DNA from: CAZUVM01 sp964623885
GTDB lineage: Bacteria; Verrucomicrobiota; Verrucomicrobiia; Limisphaerales; UBA8199
Length of the DNA: 21,663 nt
Direction: 5' to 3'
Assembly (NCBI GenBank): GCA_964623885.1
Contig: CAZUVM010000135.1
Coordinates: forward strand, 1-21,663
Position numbers and translations under genes: made by a program
Notes under the pieces: model-generated
What the model was told of the DNA's origin: nothing
The model's input: the letters and a program-made list of their open reading frames with translations, nothing else
Database searches by the model: none
Shown here: piece after piece, positions 8,501-15,844 of the stretch
How the letters are laid out: every line of letters begins with the position of its first letter
Numbering within the stretch: the stretch's first letter is position 1

Positions 8501-9257
8501 GGGCGCATTCCTGACCAGCGATTCCAAAGGCGCGCAGGTCCCGCTCTACCTCGAGCAGCTTGCGGCCTACCTGGCCCGCGAACAAGACGGCTTTGTTGCC
8601 GAATTGTCATCGCTGGCGAAAAACATTGACCATGTAAAAACCATTATCGCTATGCAGCAGAGCTATGCGAAAGTGGCCGGCGTCTTCGAGATCGTTCACC
8701 CGGCCGAATTGATCGAGGATGCCCTGCGTTGCAACAGCGGAGCCCTGACTCGCCACCAGGTCGAGATTGTGCGCCACTATGACCCTCAAGTGCCGGCCAT
8801 TACCACGGATAAACATAAGGTGCTGCAGATTCTTGTTAACATCGTTCGCAATGCTAAATACGCCTGCGACGACTCACAGCGACCCGACAAACAGATCACG
8901 GTCGTGGTCGGGCTTGGCCACGGATGTGTCAATATTTCCGTCACGGATAACGGAATTGGCATCCCGGAGGAAAACCTCACGCGCATCTTCAACCTGGGTT
9001 TCTCGACTCGCCGAGAGGGCCATGGTTTTGGTCTCCACAGCAGCGCGCTGGCAGCCCAGGATCTTGGCGGCAGCCTCGTTGCCTCCAGCCCGGGCCCGGG
9101 ACAGGGCGCAACGTTCACCCTGGAGCTGCCCCTCTCCCAACGTCCTGAGGCAGGACCAACTGTTAATGCGCTGCCTGAACCGCGGTCTTCTCCGAATGTT
9201 ACAGGGGCGGAGCATGCTCCATGCGAACCGCAACCGTCAGAACCCTGCCTGGTATGA
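5532..9257 (+). CDS. Large membrane sensor histidine kinase with seven OB-like periplasmic repeats, PAS domain and LHNVGN-type H box
   Basis: The ATG at 5532 gives 1241 residues and avoids overlapping the divergent kinase; an upstream ATG at 5475 would invade it. A hydrophobic export segment lies at about 33-55 (ending ALAAEP). Residues about 55-760 hold seven beta-rich units starting near 77, 166, 275, 383, 472, 581 and 671. Several carry a [FV]xQDxTGGI-like strand, typical of OB-fold-like sensor repeats. A transmembrane helix lies at 763-782, then a PAS domain (about 796-921, NLPDAVYFKDRQSRF). The kinase core has candidate phospho-His948 in SILHNVGNVLNSV instead of the usual AHDFNN, with Asn1107, Asp1139-Asn-Gly-Ile-Gly and GHGFGLH in the ATPase domain. 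The tail is proline-rich. The ligand is unknown. The stop overlaps the next start (ATGA), so the two are likely coupled. No clear ribosome-binding site precedes the start. Confidence 0.9.
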   Translation: MNATGFSRNQAPYAPRRDTFRARKCSPGFKFENILLRAAVAAGFFASLTAALAAEPLTSLRDLYSLNRSEALESRPFRFRGLVLCYDSEWNQLFVRDDHDTVYFDPNRFTNSVTPGQRIEITASSTWLQNQAALTNLSLTVVGESTLPTPRKVDFSQLASANGEWIQTEARVRVAETSKGKLGLLLQASEHECLAYVMGPLPKIDSLTLIGSTISLKGILTSTAQDGKSVATIIVPGISQIKVLERATVSPRSLPVISIEALLTRSLGPWTNDPVRVQGTVLTAKPAEQLVLKDPTGTLRAQVIQGGALDHDTRVNVWGYLRLLPDETVLEDAFYEIAPVDAAQAARNTFQSTTNTNAPHLPITRITTISKLTSKESAQGYPVQLHGVITYADPQWRAGFIQDNSGAIYFPLTQTNIKAGDWVELSGQTAPGTFAPVISNTSLRALTRTNFPTAIKADLQDVADGHLDARWVELEGLVQRVDTEPGHIRLSLISHQGRFHAVVPSSEPFTNHLVDARVRLRGVCGAELNSRNQLSGILLHIPSVQRIKIQEPPPEDPFSIPARPVAAVATFDPDLQAGHRLKLAGTIIFVVPGQAVFLQDPTGGIRLRTADTEAFSIGTAVEVLGFPILGDFAPQLDEIVLHPLGPAPLPTPTKTTAEQILIHGTNDAALVQLEAQLLQEPANSARPQLILRDGSVIFTAQLQNRAVIERVLRFRAGSLLRLTGICAIQGNDRHEPQTFRLLVAQPSGVQLLHAPSSLTWRHLAFGAAGLAFAAMFILAWIASLRRQVRSRTEALAYERHLLTVLFDNLPDAVYFKDRQSRFVRFSKSFGRLFNVPDLQSIHGKTDFDFFTEEHARAAFDDEQEIISTGAPIVGKIEKETHLDGRVTWALTSKMPWRNDHGQIIGTFGVSKDVTPIKEAELKLEDLHKQLLQTSRQAGMAEVATSILHNVGNVLNSVNVSTSLLLERASNCKTADLSRVAALLKQHSADLGAFLTSDSKGAQVPLYLEQLAAYLAREQDGFVAELSSLAKNIDHVKTIIAMQQSYAKVAGVFEIVHPAELIEDALRCNSGALTRHQVEIVRHYDPQVPAITTDKHKVLQILVNIVRNAKYACDDSQRPDKQITVVVGLGHGCVNISVTDNGIGIPEENLTRIFNLGFSTRREGHGFGLHSSALAAQDLGGSLVASSPGPGQGATFTLELPLSQRPEAGPTVNALPEPRSSPNVTGAEHAPCEPQPSEPCLV

Positions 9258-11623
9258 CATCGATGCCCGAGCTATCAAGCAATACTCTGGCGGACCTCGG
9301 CTCCGTGAAGTGCGTAACCAAAATCCCGGCAGCCGAATCGGTGACATTCAAAGCCGAAACTTCGGAGTTTCGGGTATTGATCATTGACGATACGGCGGCG
9401 ATTCACGACGACTTTCGCAAAATACTTACGAGCCAGGCCAATGCTGAACTAACGCGACTCGAAACGGCTCTGTTTGGGCCACGGCCGGAACGAGCTTACC
9501 GATGCCCCATTTCCCTTGAGTCTGCCTTTCAGGGCCAGGAAGGCCTGGCGCGGGTGGAGCAAGCAATTGCGGAACAGCGTCCCTACGCCCTTGCTTTCGT
9601 TGATATTCGCATGCCGCCCGGCTGGGATGGAATCGAAACTGCCGCCAGGCTTTGGCAGGTCGATCCTGAACTGCAAATTGTCATTTGCACTGCCTATTCC
9701 GATTTTTCTTGGGAAGAAATCAGGCGCCGGCTGGGTCATAGTGATAGTCTCCTGATCCTTAAGAAGCCTTTTGATAACATAGAGGTTCTGCAGTTAGCGT
9801 ATGCGCTGACCGAAAAATGGAGACTAACACGCATTTCCAAGGACCAGCTCCATTTGCTCAACAATGTCGTTGATCAGCGAACTGCCGAATTGCAAGCGGC
9901 CAACCAACAACTGCTCCAGGAAGCAGCCGAGCGCGAAATCGCAGTAAAACGTTTGGCCGCTTTTTCAGCCCTCGCGCAGCGCTTGAGCGCGGCCAATACG
10001 TCTAAGGAAGCCGCCCTGATCATCGTCGAGGTTGCCGACCAGTTGCTTGGCTGGGACTCGTGCAACTGCGATCTGTATGACACCGAAAAAGACCTCGTTA
10101 ACCATGTGTTGAGCCTGGACATTCTGGAAGGCCGTCGCGCGGAATGTCCCGCCATTTACACTCACCGGCCGCCCACGCCGTATGCCAGAAAGGCAATTCA
10201 ATCAGGTGGTCAGTTGGTTCTGCGGGACCCGGAATTAAGCATCGCCGACGGCAATACAGTTGCTTTCGGCGATACCTCGCGGCGTTCGGCGTCGCTCATG
10301 TACGTGCCTGTCCGCAACGGCCAGCGGGTCGCTGGCGTGCTGTCAATTCAGAGCTACCGTGCGCAGGCTTACGATCAGGCCAGCCTCGACGTTCTGCAGG
10401 CACTGGCCGACCATTGTGGCGGCGCATTGGATCGCATCCGCTCTGAGGAAGCGCTTCACGCAACCCAGGAGCAACTCCGGCAGGTGCAGAAAATGGAAGC
10501 TATCGGCCAGCTCGCCGGAGGAGTGGCTCATGACTTCAATAATCTCCTGGCCGTGATTCGCGGCAATGCCGAACTGGCCTTGCTGGATTCCGTGCCGGCC
10601 GATGCTGCGCGGGATTGCGTCACTCAGATAACTGCGGCGGCTGACCGTGCCGCCAACCTCACTCGCCAGTTGCTCGCCTTCGGCCGAAAGCAGTTCATGC
10701 AGTGTCAACCGCTGCTGCTCAACGACCTGATCGCGAATCTCGCGAAAATGCTCAAGCGCATCATCGGGGAGAATATCGATCTGCAGTGCCACTATACCGC
10801 CGGCCTGCCTTCCGTGCAGGCGGACCCAGGGATGATGGAACAGGCCATTATCAATCTGGTCATCAATGCGCGCGATGCCATGCCTAACGGCGGCCAACTC
10901 CACATCGCGAGTGAACCGGTCGCTTTTTCGGAGAACCAGATTTTAAGCAAAGAAGCACGGCCTGGATCTTACGTCCGCGTCACCGTTCGCGATACCGGGC
11001 ACGGGATTGCTCCGGAACATCTCCCGCACATTTTCGAGCCATTCTTCACCACCAAACCGGTGGGCAAAGGTTCCGGACTCGGACTCTCTACGGTGTATGG
11101 CATACTCAACCAGCACAAAGGCTGGGTTGAGGTGATTAGCCAGCCAGGTGCGGGCGCCACTTTCGAGCTCTTTATCCCGGCAATACCAACCCTGGCCCAG
11201 ACTGCAGCCGCCACGCCACCTCCGGCTGCGCCGCAGGGCGGCGCGGAGACGATTTTGCTGGTCGAGGATGACGAGGCGGTCCGAGTGCTGGTGCGCCGCT
11301 TGCTGCAAAACTATGGCTACACCGTTCGCGAGGCTACGCGTCCGCGCGAGGCGCTCGAAATCTGGGACCGCCACGCACCTGAAATTAATCTATTGCTCAC
11401 CGATATTGTCATGCCGGACGAGATGAATGGCCGCGAGCTGGCGGAACGGTTGTTGGATCGGAATCCCGATCTGAAAGTCGTGTTCATGAGCGGATACAGT
11501 CCCGAAGCTGCCGGCCGCAACACCGAGTTCTTCCATCGCAATGGGACGTACTTCCTTCAGAAACCTTGCCCATCGCACATCTTACTCGAAACTATCCGGC
11601 GGTGTCTCGACGCCCGCTTCTGA
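9254..11623 (+). CDS. Hybrid histidine kinase with receiver, GAF, kinase core and second receiver (REC-GAF-HisKA-HATPase-REC)
   Basis: I chose the ATG at 9254, which overlaps the previous TGA as ATGA and gives 789 residues; an in-frame ATG at 9221 would add 11 residues. The N-terminal receiver has an acidic pair at 45-46 and phosphoacceptor Asp117 (AFVDIRMPPGWDG), but an extra segment of about 25 residues (TALFGPRPE) lies between them. It is followed by a coiled coil (about 195-235) and a GAF domain (about 235-395, ending VAGVLSIQSY). The phosphotransfer His426 sits in GVAHDFNN, and the ATPase has NLVINARDAM, RDTGHGI and GKGSGLGL. The terminal receiver has Asp717 (LLTDIVMP) and Lys770 (QKPC). 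There is no membrane segment and no DNA-binding domain. It is a natural phosphorelay partner for the membrane kinase encoded immediately upstream. Confidence 0.92.
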   Translation: MTSMPELSSNTLADLGSVKCVTKIPAAESVTFKAETSEFRVLIIDDTAAIHDDFRKILTSQANAELTRLETALFGPRPERAYRCPISLESAFQGQEGLARVEQAIAEQRPYALAFVDIRMPPGWDGIETAARLWQVDPELQIVICTAYSDFSWEEIRRRLGHSDSLLILKKPFDNIEVLQLAYALTEKWRLTRISKDQLHLLNNVVDQRTAELQAANQQLLQEAAEREIAVKRLAAFSALAQRLSAANTSKEAALIIVEVADQLLGWDSCNCDLYDTEKDLVNHVLSLDILEGRRAECPAIYTHRPPTPYARKAIQSGGQLVLRDPELSIADGNTVAFGDTSRRSASLMYVPVRNGQRVAGVLSIQSYRAQAYDQASLDVLQALADHCGGALDRIRSEEALHATQEQLRQVQKMEAIGQLAGGVAHDFNNLLAVIRGNAELALLDSVPADAARDCVTQITAAADRAANLTRQLLAFGRKQFMQCQPLLLNDLIANLAKMLKRIIGENIDLQCHYTAGLPSVQADPGMMEQAIINLVINARDAMPNGGQLHIASEPVAFSENQILSKEARPGSYVRVTVRDTGHGIAPEHLPHIFEPFFTTKPVGKGSGLGLSTVYGILNQHKGWVEVISQPGAGATFELFIPAIPTLAQTAAATPPPAAPQGGAETILLVEDDEAVRVLVRRLLQNYGYTVREATRPREALEIWDRHAPEINLLLTDIVMPDEMNGRELAERLLDRNPDLKVVFMSGYSPEAAGRNTEFFHRNGTYFLQKPCPSHILLETIRRCLDARF

Positions 11624-11667
11624 TTGTTAAAGTCTTCCTGTCCAAAGGAACCAAGGCTCTGTTTGGC

Positions 11668-11695
11668 ACGGTTTCAACTCGACGGTTTCAACTCG
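11668..11695. repeat. Perfect tandem direct repeat, two 14-bp units, possible operator
   Basis: The unit ACGGTTTCAACTCG occurs twice head to tail with no spacer. Its core GGTTTCA occurs a third time at 11721-11727, overlapping the candidate -10 region of the downstream promoter. The position, just upstream of a consensus -35 box, suggests a regulator-binding site, but no regulator is known from the window. A chance or slippage duplication is also possible. Confidence 0.5.
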
Positions 11696-11699
11696 GCGA

Positions 11700-11728
11700 T
11701 TGACATTAGATATACACCTAGGTTTCAT
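11700..11728 (+). promoter_or_regulatory. Candidate sigma-70-type promoter for the DUF1592-family gene
   Basis: A perfect TTGACA (11700-11705) is followed 17 bp later by TTTCAT (11723-11728), a 4-of-6 match to the -10 consensus. Predicted transcription would begin near 11735, only a few bases before the ATG at 11741, so the leader would be very short unless the ATG at 11759 is used. The -10 element is weak and there is no experimental support. Confidence 0.4.
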
Positions 11729-11740
11729 TAGAACGTCCAC

Positions 11741-14380
11741 ATGCGACCTTGGCATGGAATGATGTTGTCCCTTCGGCTCGGCTTGGTCCTGGTTGCGATA
11801 ACACCGCTGCGCGCGGCCGAGCTGGCCCCCGGCCGCCAGTTTCTCGAGCAACATTGCTTTGAGTGCCACGACAGCGACCTGAAAAAGGGCGGACTGGACC
11901 TGACCTCGCTTTCGTTTGTCCCAAATAATCCCACTAATTTCACGAAATGGGTGCTGGTCCACGATCGCGTTCTAAAGGGAGAAATGCCGCCCAAGAAAAA
12001 GCCACGCCCGGACGCGACAGAGGTGGAAGCCTTCACAAAAGCTGTGGCAGCGCCGCTGATCGCAGCAGAGCGGGCGCGAATTGCAAAGGAAGGCCGGGCG
12101 ACCCGGCGACGCCTCAATCGCTACGAATATGAAAACGCGCTGCGGGATTTGCTGCATGCGCCCTGGTTGCAAGTGCGCGACACGCTACCCGAGGATGGCG
12201 AATTGGACCGATTTAATAAGGTCGGTGACGCGCTCGACGTCTCGCACGTCCAAATGGCGCGCTACCTTGGAGCGGCGGATTACGCATTGCGCCAGGCAAT
12301 GGCGCCGCAGGCCGAGCAGCCGGCCCATAAGATTCAACGCTATTACGCCAGGGATCAGCGCAGCTACACCGGGCCGATGAAGTACACAGTTTTCAATACT
12401 GCTCCCGAACGGGCTACCTTTCCGGTGTTGGGTTTCGAAGGCCAGCCGGATGTCCGCGCCGGGAAAGCGCCGATCACCGTAGGCAGCACCAATGCTGAAT
12501 TGCGGGAGTTGGAAGGTGTCGGAGTCGTTGCCAGCGCTTACGAGCCGATCGAGCCCAAGTTCGATCAGTTTCGCGCGCCCGTCGCGGGCCACTACAAATT
12601 GCGTTTCATGGCCTATTCAGTCTGGGTGGGGCCCGGTGAAGGGAAGAATTGGTATATTCCCAATCTGGATCAGATTTCGAAAGGACATCGGGACGAGCCA
12701 ATCACGATCACTTCCGAAACGCCGCCGCGGTTGCTGCGGACGCTCGGCGACTTTGACGTTGCTCCCGAACCAGGCGTGCATGAGCTGGATACCTGGCTTT
12801 TGGCCGGTGAAATGATCCGTCCGGACGCCGGACGCTTGTTCCGCTCCCGGCCCGGTGCCGCGCGGTGGCACAACCCGCTGGCCGAGAAGGATGGCCAACC
12901 CGGCGTGGTGTTCCGCTGGATGGAAGTTGAAGGGCCCATCTACGATCAATGGCCGCCAGCAGGACAGAAACTGATGTTTGGCAATCTGCCAACGGTGAAC
13001 CACCCAACTGCCAAACCAGAAGACAGTTTGAGCAACACCAACCGCATGGGCCGCCGCCGATTCAAGCCCGCGCCGGGCGTGGCAGTCGTCTCCAAGGCGC
13101 CCATGGTTGACGCCGAGCATTTGCTGCGCGAATTCATTCGCCAAGCGTATCGTCGACCAACAAGCGATGCCGAGGTGAAACGTTTCCTTCCCGTCGTGCA
13201 AAGCGCGTTGAAGCTCGGGAATAGCTTCACGGACGCAATGATCGCCGCCTACACAGCCGTGCTTTGCTCGCCGGAATTCATTTATTTGGAAGAGAAGCCC
13301 GGAAGGCTGGATGACTATGCGCTGGCGGCGCGCCTCTCATTCTTCCTCTGGAACTCGCCTCCGGATGACGCATTGCGAGCATGCGCCGAACGGCGGCAAT
13401 TGCACGAACCCGACGTCCTGCACGCGCAAACCGAGCGGCTGCTGACTGACCAGAAATCGCAGCGCTTTGTCGAAGCCTTTCTAGATTACTGGCTGGATTT
13501 GCGCAAAATCGAGGCGACCTCGCCGGATGCCAACCTGTATTCCGACTATTATCTGGATGATCTGCTGACCGAATCGGCGCTGGCTGAGACGCGAATGTTT
13601 TTTACGGAACTGCTGTGCGAGGATTTGCCGGCGCGCAACTTAGTTTCGTCCGATTTCGCAATGCTCAACGAGCGGTTAGCGGCGCATTACGGTTTGCCGC
13701 CGATTACGGGTGTGGCTTTGCGTCGCACGCCCTTGCCCAGCGACAGTGTGCGTGGCGGCTTGTTAACTCAAGCCTCGGTCCTCAAAGTGACTGCCAACGG
13801 AACCACGACCTCGCCGGTGCTCCGCGGCGCCTGGATTATGGAGCGTATCCTCGGCCAGAAACCGCCGCCACCTCCACCCAGCGTTCCCGTGCTTGAACCA
13901 GACCTGCGCGGCGCCGTCACGATTCGCCAGCAACTCGACCAGCATCGCAGCCAGGAAACCTGCAGCGCTTGCCATGCGAAGATCGACCCGGCGGGATTTG
14001 CACTCGAGAATTTCGACGTGATGGGTGGCTGGCGTAACCGGTATCGGTCCGAAGCCACAGGGGAACTGGCGGAAGGGATCGCCAAAAGTGGCCAGAAGTT
14101 CGCTTTCCATTACGGGCTGCCCGTCGACGCGAGCGGCGAATTGCCGGACGGCCGAAAGTTCCGTGATATCCGCGAGCTTAAAAAGCTGCTGCTCGCTGAC
14201 GAAAGACTCCTGGCCCGCAACCTATCGAAGCAACTGGCCGTATATGCCACCGGAGCGCCGATCCATTTTGCCGATCGCGCGCCCATCGAACAAGTCCTGG
14301 ACCGCGCCAGCTCAGGCCACTATGGCGTGCGCACCCTGATTGAGGAATTAGTTCAGAGTGAGATTTTTCAGGAAAAATAG
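11741..14380 (+). CDS. DUF1592-family secreted protein with c-type cytochrome-like CxxCH motifs (Planctomycete-type PSD/PSCyt protein)
   Basis: An 879-residue protein with a signal peptide (hydrophobic stretch about 8-22, ending LRA). Domains in order are: a PSCyt1-like region with the heme-binding-type motif CFECH (39-43); a DUF1587 segment with RRLNRYEYENALRDLL (about 123-138); about 260 residues with no assigned domain, including a beta-rich part; DUF1595 (about 453-512); DUF1592 (about 518-645); DUF1588 with a second CSACH (741-745) followed by KIDPAGFALENFD; and DUF1585 at the C-terminus. This order matches the large PSD proteins common in Planctomycetota and Verrucomicrobiota. Their function is not established; covalent heme and periplasmic redox activity are inferred from the two CxxCH motifs. 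The next gene is the DUF1552 protein that usually accompanies this family. ATG at 11759 is an alternative start that gives a cleaner signal peptide. Confidence 0.92.
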   Translation: MRPWHGMMLSLRLGLVLVAITPLRAAELAPGRQFLEQHCFECHDSDLKKGGLDLTSLSFVPNNPTNFTKWVLVHDRVLKGEMPPKKKPRPDATEVEAFTKAVAAPLIAAERARIAKEGRATRRRLNRYEYENALRDLLHAPWLQVRDTLPEDGELDRFNKVGDALDVSHVQMARYLGAADYALRQAMAPQAEQPAHKIQRYYARDQRSYTGPMKYTVFNTAPERATFPVLGFEGQPDVRAGKAPITVGSTNAELRELEGVGVVASAYEPIEPKFDQFRAPVAGHYKLRFMAYSVWVGPGEGKNWYIPNLDQISKGHRDEPITITSETPPRLLRTLGDFDVAPEPGVHELDTWLLAGEMIRPDAGRLFRSRPGAARWHNPLAEKDGQPGVVFRWMEVEGPIYDQWPPAGQKLMFGNLPTVNHPTAKPEDSLSNTNRMGRRRFKPAPGVAVVSKAPMVDAEHLLREFIRQAYRRPTSDAEVKRFLPVVQSALKLGNSFTDAMIAAYTAVLCSPEFIYLEEKPGRLDDYALAARLSFFLWNSPPDDALRACAERRQLHEPDVLHAQTERLLTDQKSQRFVEAFLDYWLDLRKIEATSPDANLYSDYYLDDLLTESALAETRMFFTELLCEDLPARNLVSSDFAMLNERLAAHYGLPPITGVALRRTPLPSDSVRGGLLTQASVLKVTANGTTTSPVLRGAWIMERILGQKPPPPPPSVPVLEPDLRGAVTIRQQLDQHRSQETCSACHAKIDPAGFALENFDVMGGWRNRYRSEATGELAEGIAKSGQKFAFHYGLPVDASGELPDGRKFRDIRELKKLLLADERLLARNLSKQLAVYATGAPIHFADRAPIEQVLDRASSGHYGVRTLIEELVQSEIFQEK

Positions 14381-14390
14381 CAAAAGTACT

Positions 14391-14412
14391 CAATTGCTTA
14401 AGTAGGCAATTG
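14391..14412. repeat. Inverted repeat (7-bp arms, 8-nt spacer) in the -35 region of the DUF1552 gene promoter
   Basis: CAATTGC (14391-14397) and GCAATTG (14406-14412) form a perfect dyad. It lies 11 bp after the stop of the DUF1592-family gene and immediately upstream of an extended -10 element. No T-run follows, so it is a poor intrinsic terminator. A dimeric regulator site is a reasonable alternative; CAATTG is itself palindromic, which raises the chance of a coincidental dyad. Confidence 0.4.
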
Positions 14413-14423
14413 TCGCTAATGAG

Positions 14424-14432
14424 TGCTATAAT
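14424..14432 (+). promoter_or_regulatory. Extended -10 promoter element upstream of the DUF1552 gene
   Basis: TGCTATAAT is a perfect TGn plus TATAAT extended -10 element. It lies about 80 bp before the DUF1552 start codon, in a locally AT-rich stretch within otherwise GC-rich DNA. No good -35 hexamer is seen at 16-18 bp upstream, which is compatible with an extended -10 promoter. It suggests the DUF1552 gene can be transcribed separately from the gene before it. Confidence 0.45.
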
Positions 14433-14510
14433 AACAGAAAATACCTGCGGACGAGCCTTTCGCGACCGGCTTTCACGCGTTGGACTCTGAAAAAACTGAA
14501 CCCACTGCGT

Positions 14511-15842
14511 ATGCCGACTAGCTTCTACTCCCCAGTCCCTCCTCTCTCCCGCCGCCGGTTCCTACGCGCCACCGGCATTGTCCTGGCACTGCCATTGTTG
14601 GACGCAATGACTCCAGCGTTTGCGGGCGTTTCCAAGCGGCTCGCCGCCGGCCAAACCCCGGGAGGAAAGCCACGACGCATGTTGGGCATTTGCAATAATC
14701 TGGGTTTGCTGCCGGAATACTTCTTTCCCAAAACCACCGGACGTGACTATGACCTCTCGCCTTACCTTGAGATGCTGAAGGAACACCGGAAGGATTTTAC
14801 CGTCTTTAGCGGCGTTTCCCATCCAGACGTGGATGGCGGTCATCCCGCTGACAACTGTTTCCTTACCGCTGCACCGCACCCGGGCAGCGCCGGTTTTCGA
14901 AACACGATTTCCCTTGATCAATACATCGGCGAGCGCATTGGCCATCTTACGCGCTTCCCATCGCTTACATTGGGCGTTAACATCCAGCAGGGAGTGCGCA
15001 GCCTTTCTTGGACCGGATCGGGTGTGCTAATTCCCTGTGAAGAAAAAGCCGCCGACGTGTTCACTCGCATGTTCCTGGACGGAACCAAGGCCGAGACTGA
15101 AGCCCAAATGCGCAAACTCGAAACCGGCCAGAGCATCCTGGATGCGGTGGCGGGCCAGGCGCGGGATTTGCAGCGAACCGTTGGCGCCCGCGACCGCGAC
15201 CGCCTCGACCAGTATTTCACCAGCGTGCGAGACCTGGAGAAGCGCATGCAAATGTCGCGCGAGTGGGAAACAAAGCCCAAGCCCAAAGTGACAGCGCCCA
15301 TACCGCTCGATCCGGTCGATCCCAAGGCTTACATGGATAAAGTCAAACTCATGTACGATATGGCACGCCTGGCGTTCGAAACTGATTCGACACGCTCCAT
15401 TTCTCTGTTGCTCGACAGCGTAAACTCACCTGCTATCGAGTTCAACGGCATCAAAACAACCGATGGGTATCACAACCTTTCACATCACGGCAAATCGAAG
15501 GAGAAAATCGCGCAATTAAAGGCAATTGACGAGTGGCATATGAAACTGCTGGCCGACCTGTTCTCGCAGCTCAAAGCTGTGCAGGAACAAGGCGAGCCCT
15601 TGCTCGACCGCACCATGATCGTTTACGGATCAAACCTCGGTAATGCCAACACTCACGTTACGACCAACATGCCCACCATCTTTGCAGGCGGAGGATTCCA
15701 ACATGGGCAGCATCTGGCCTTCGATACCGAACACAATTATCCGCTGCCCAACCTTTTCGTTTCCATGCTCCAGCGCATGGGACTCGAAACCCACCGATTC
15801 GCCTCGGCCACCGGCACGATGCGCGGCCTTGAGATGGCCTGA
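14511..15842 (+). CDS. DUF1552-family protein, Tat-exported
   Basis: A 443-residue protein beginning with a twin-arginine signal: SRRRFLRA at residues 13-20, a hydrophobic segment (IVLALPLL) and a likely cleavage site after AFA (about residue 38). The mature part has features typical of the DUF1552 family, including GVSHPDVDGGHPADNCFLTA and a C-terminal TMIVYGSNLGNANTHVT segment, and resembles sulfatase/DUF1501-like exported proteins of the same phyla. The reaction is not known. It follows the DUF1592-family gene by 130 bp, the pairing commonly seen in Planctomycetota and Verrucomicrobiota, and may act with it in the periplasm. Tat export suggests folding, perhaps with a cofactor, in the cytoplasm. 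The gene ends 2 bp from the convergent carboxypeptidase stop. Confidence 0.9.
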   Translation: MPTSFYSPVPPLSRRRFLRATGIVLALPLLDAMTPAFAGVSKRLAAGQTPGGKPRRMLGICNNLGLLPEYFFPKTTGRDYDLSPYLEMLKEHRKDFTVFSGVSHPDVDGGHPADNCFLTAAPHPGSAGFRNTISLDQYIGERIGHLTRFPSLTLGVNIQQGVRSLSWTGSGVLIPCEEKAADVFTRMFLDGTKAETEAQMRKLETGQSILDAVAGQARDLQRTVGARDRDRLDQYFTSVRDLEKRMQMSREWETKPKPKVTAPIPLDPVDPKAYMDKVKLMYDMARLAFETDSTRSISLLLDSVNSPAIEFNGIKTTDGYHNLSHHGKSKEKIAQLKAIDEWHMKLLADLFSQLKAVQEQGEPLLDRTMIVYGSNLGNANTHVTTNMPTIFAGGGFQHGQHLAFDTEHNYPLPNLFVSMLQRMGLETHRFASATGTMRGLEMA

Positions 15843-15844
15843 AG

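Noticed and set aside
12617..13201. A 194-codon minus-strand frame inside the DUF1592-family gene
   Set aside because: Shadow frame of a well-supported gene; product is compositionally odd.
14391..14412. Intrinsic terminator for the DUF1592-family gene
   Set aside because: The stem is AT-rich with an 8-nt loop and no T-run after it; operator or chance dyad is more likely.
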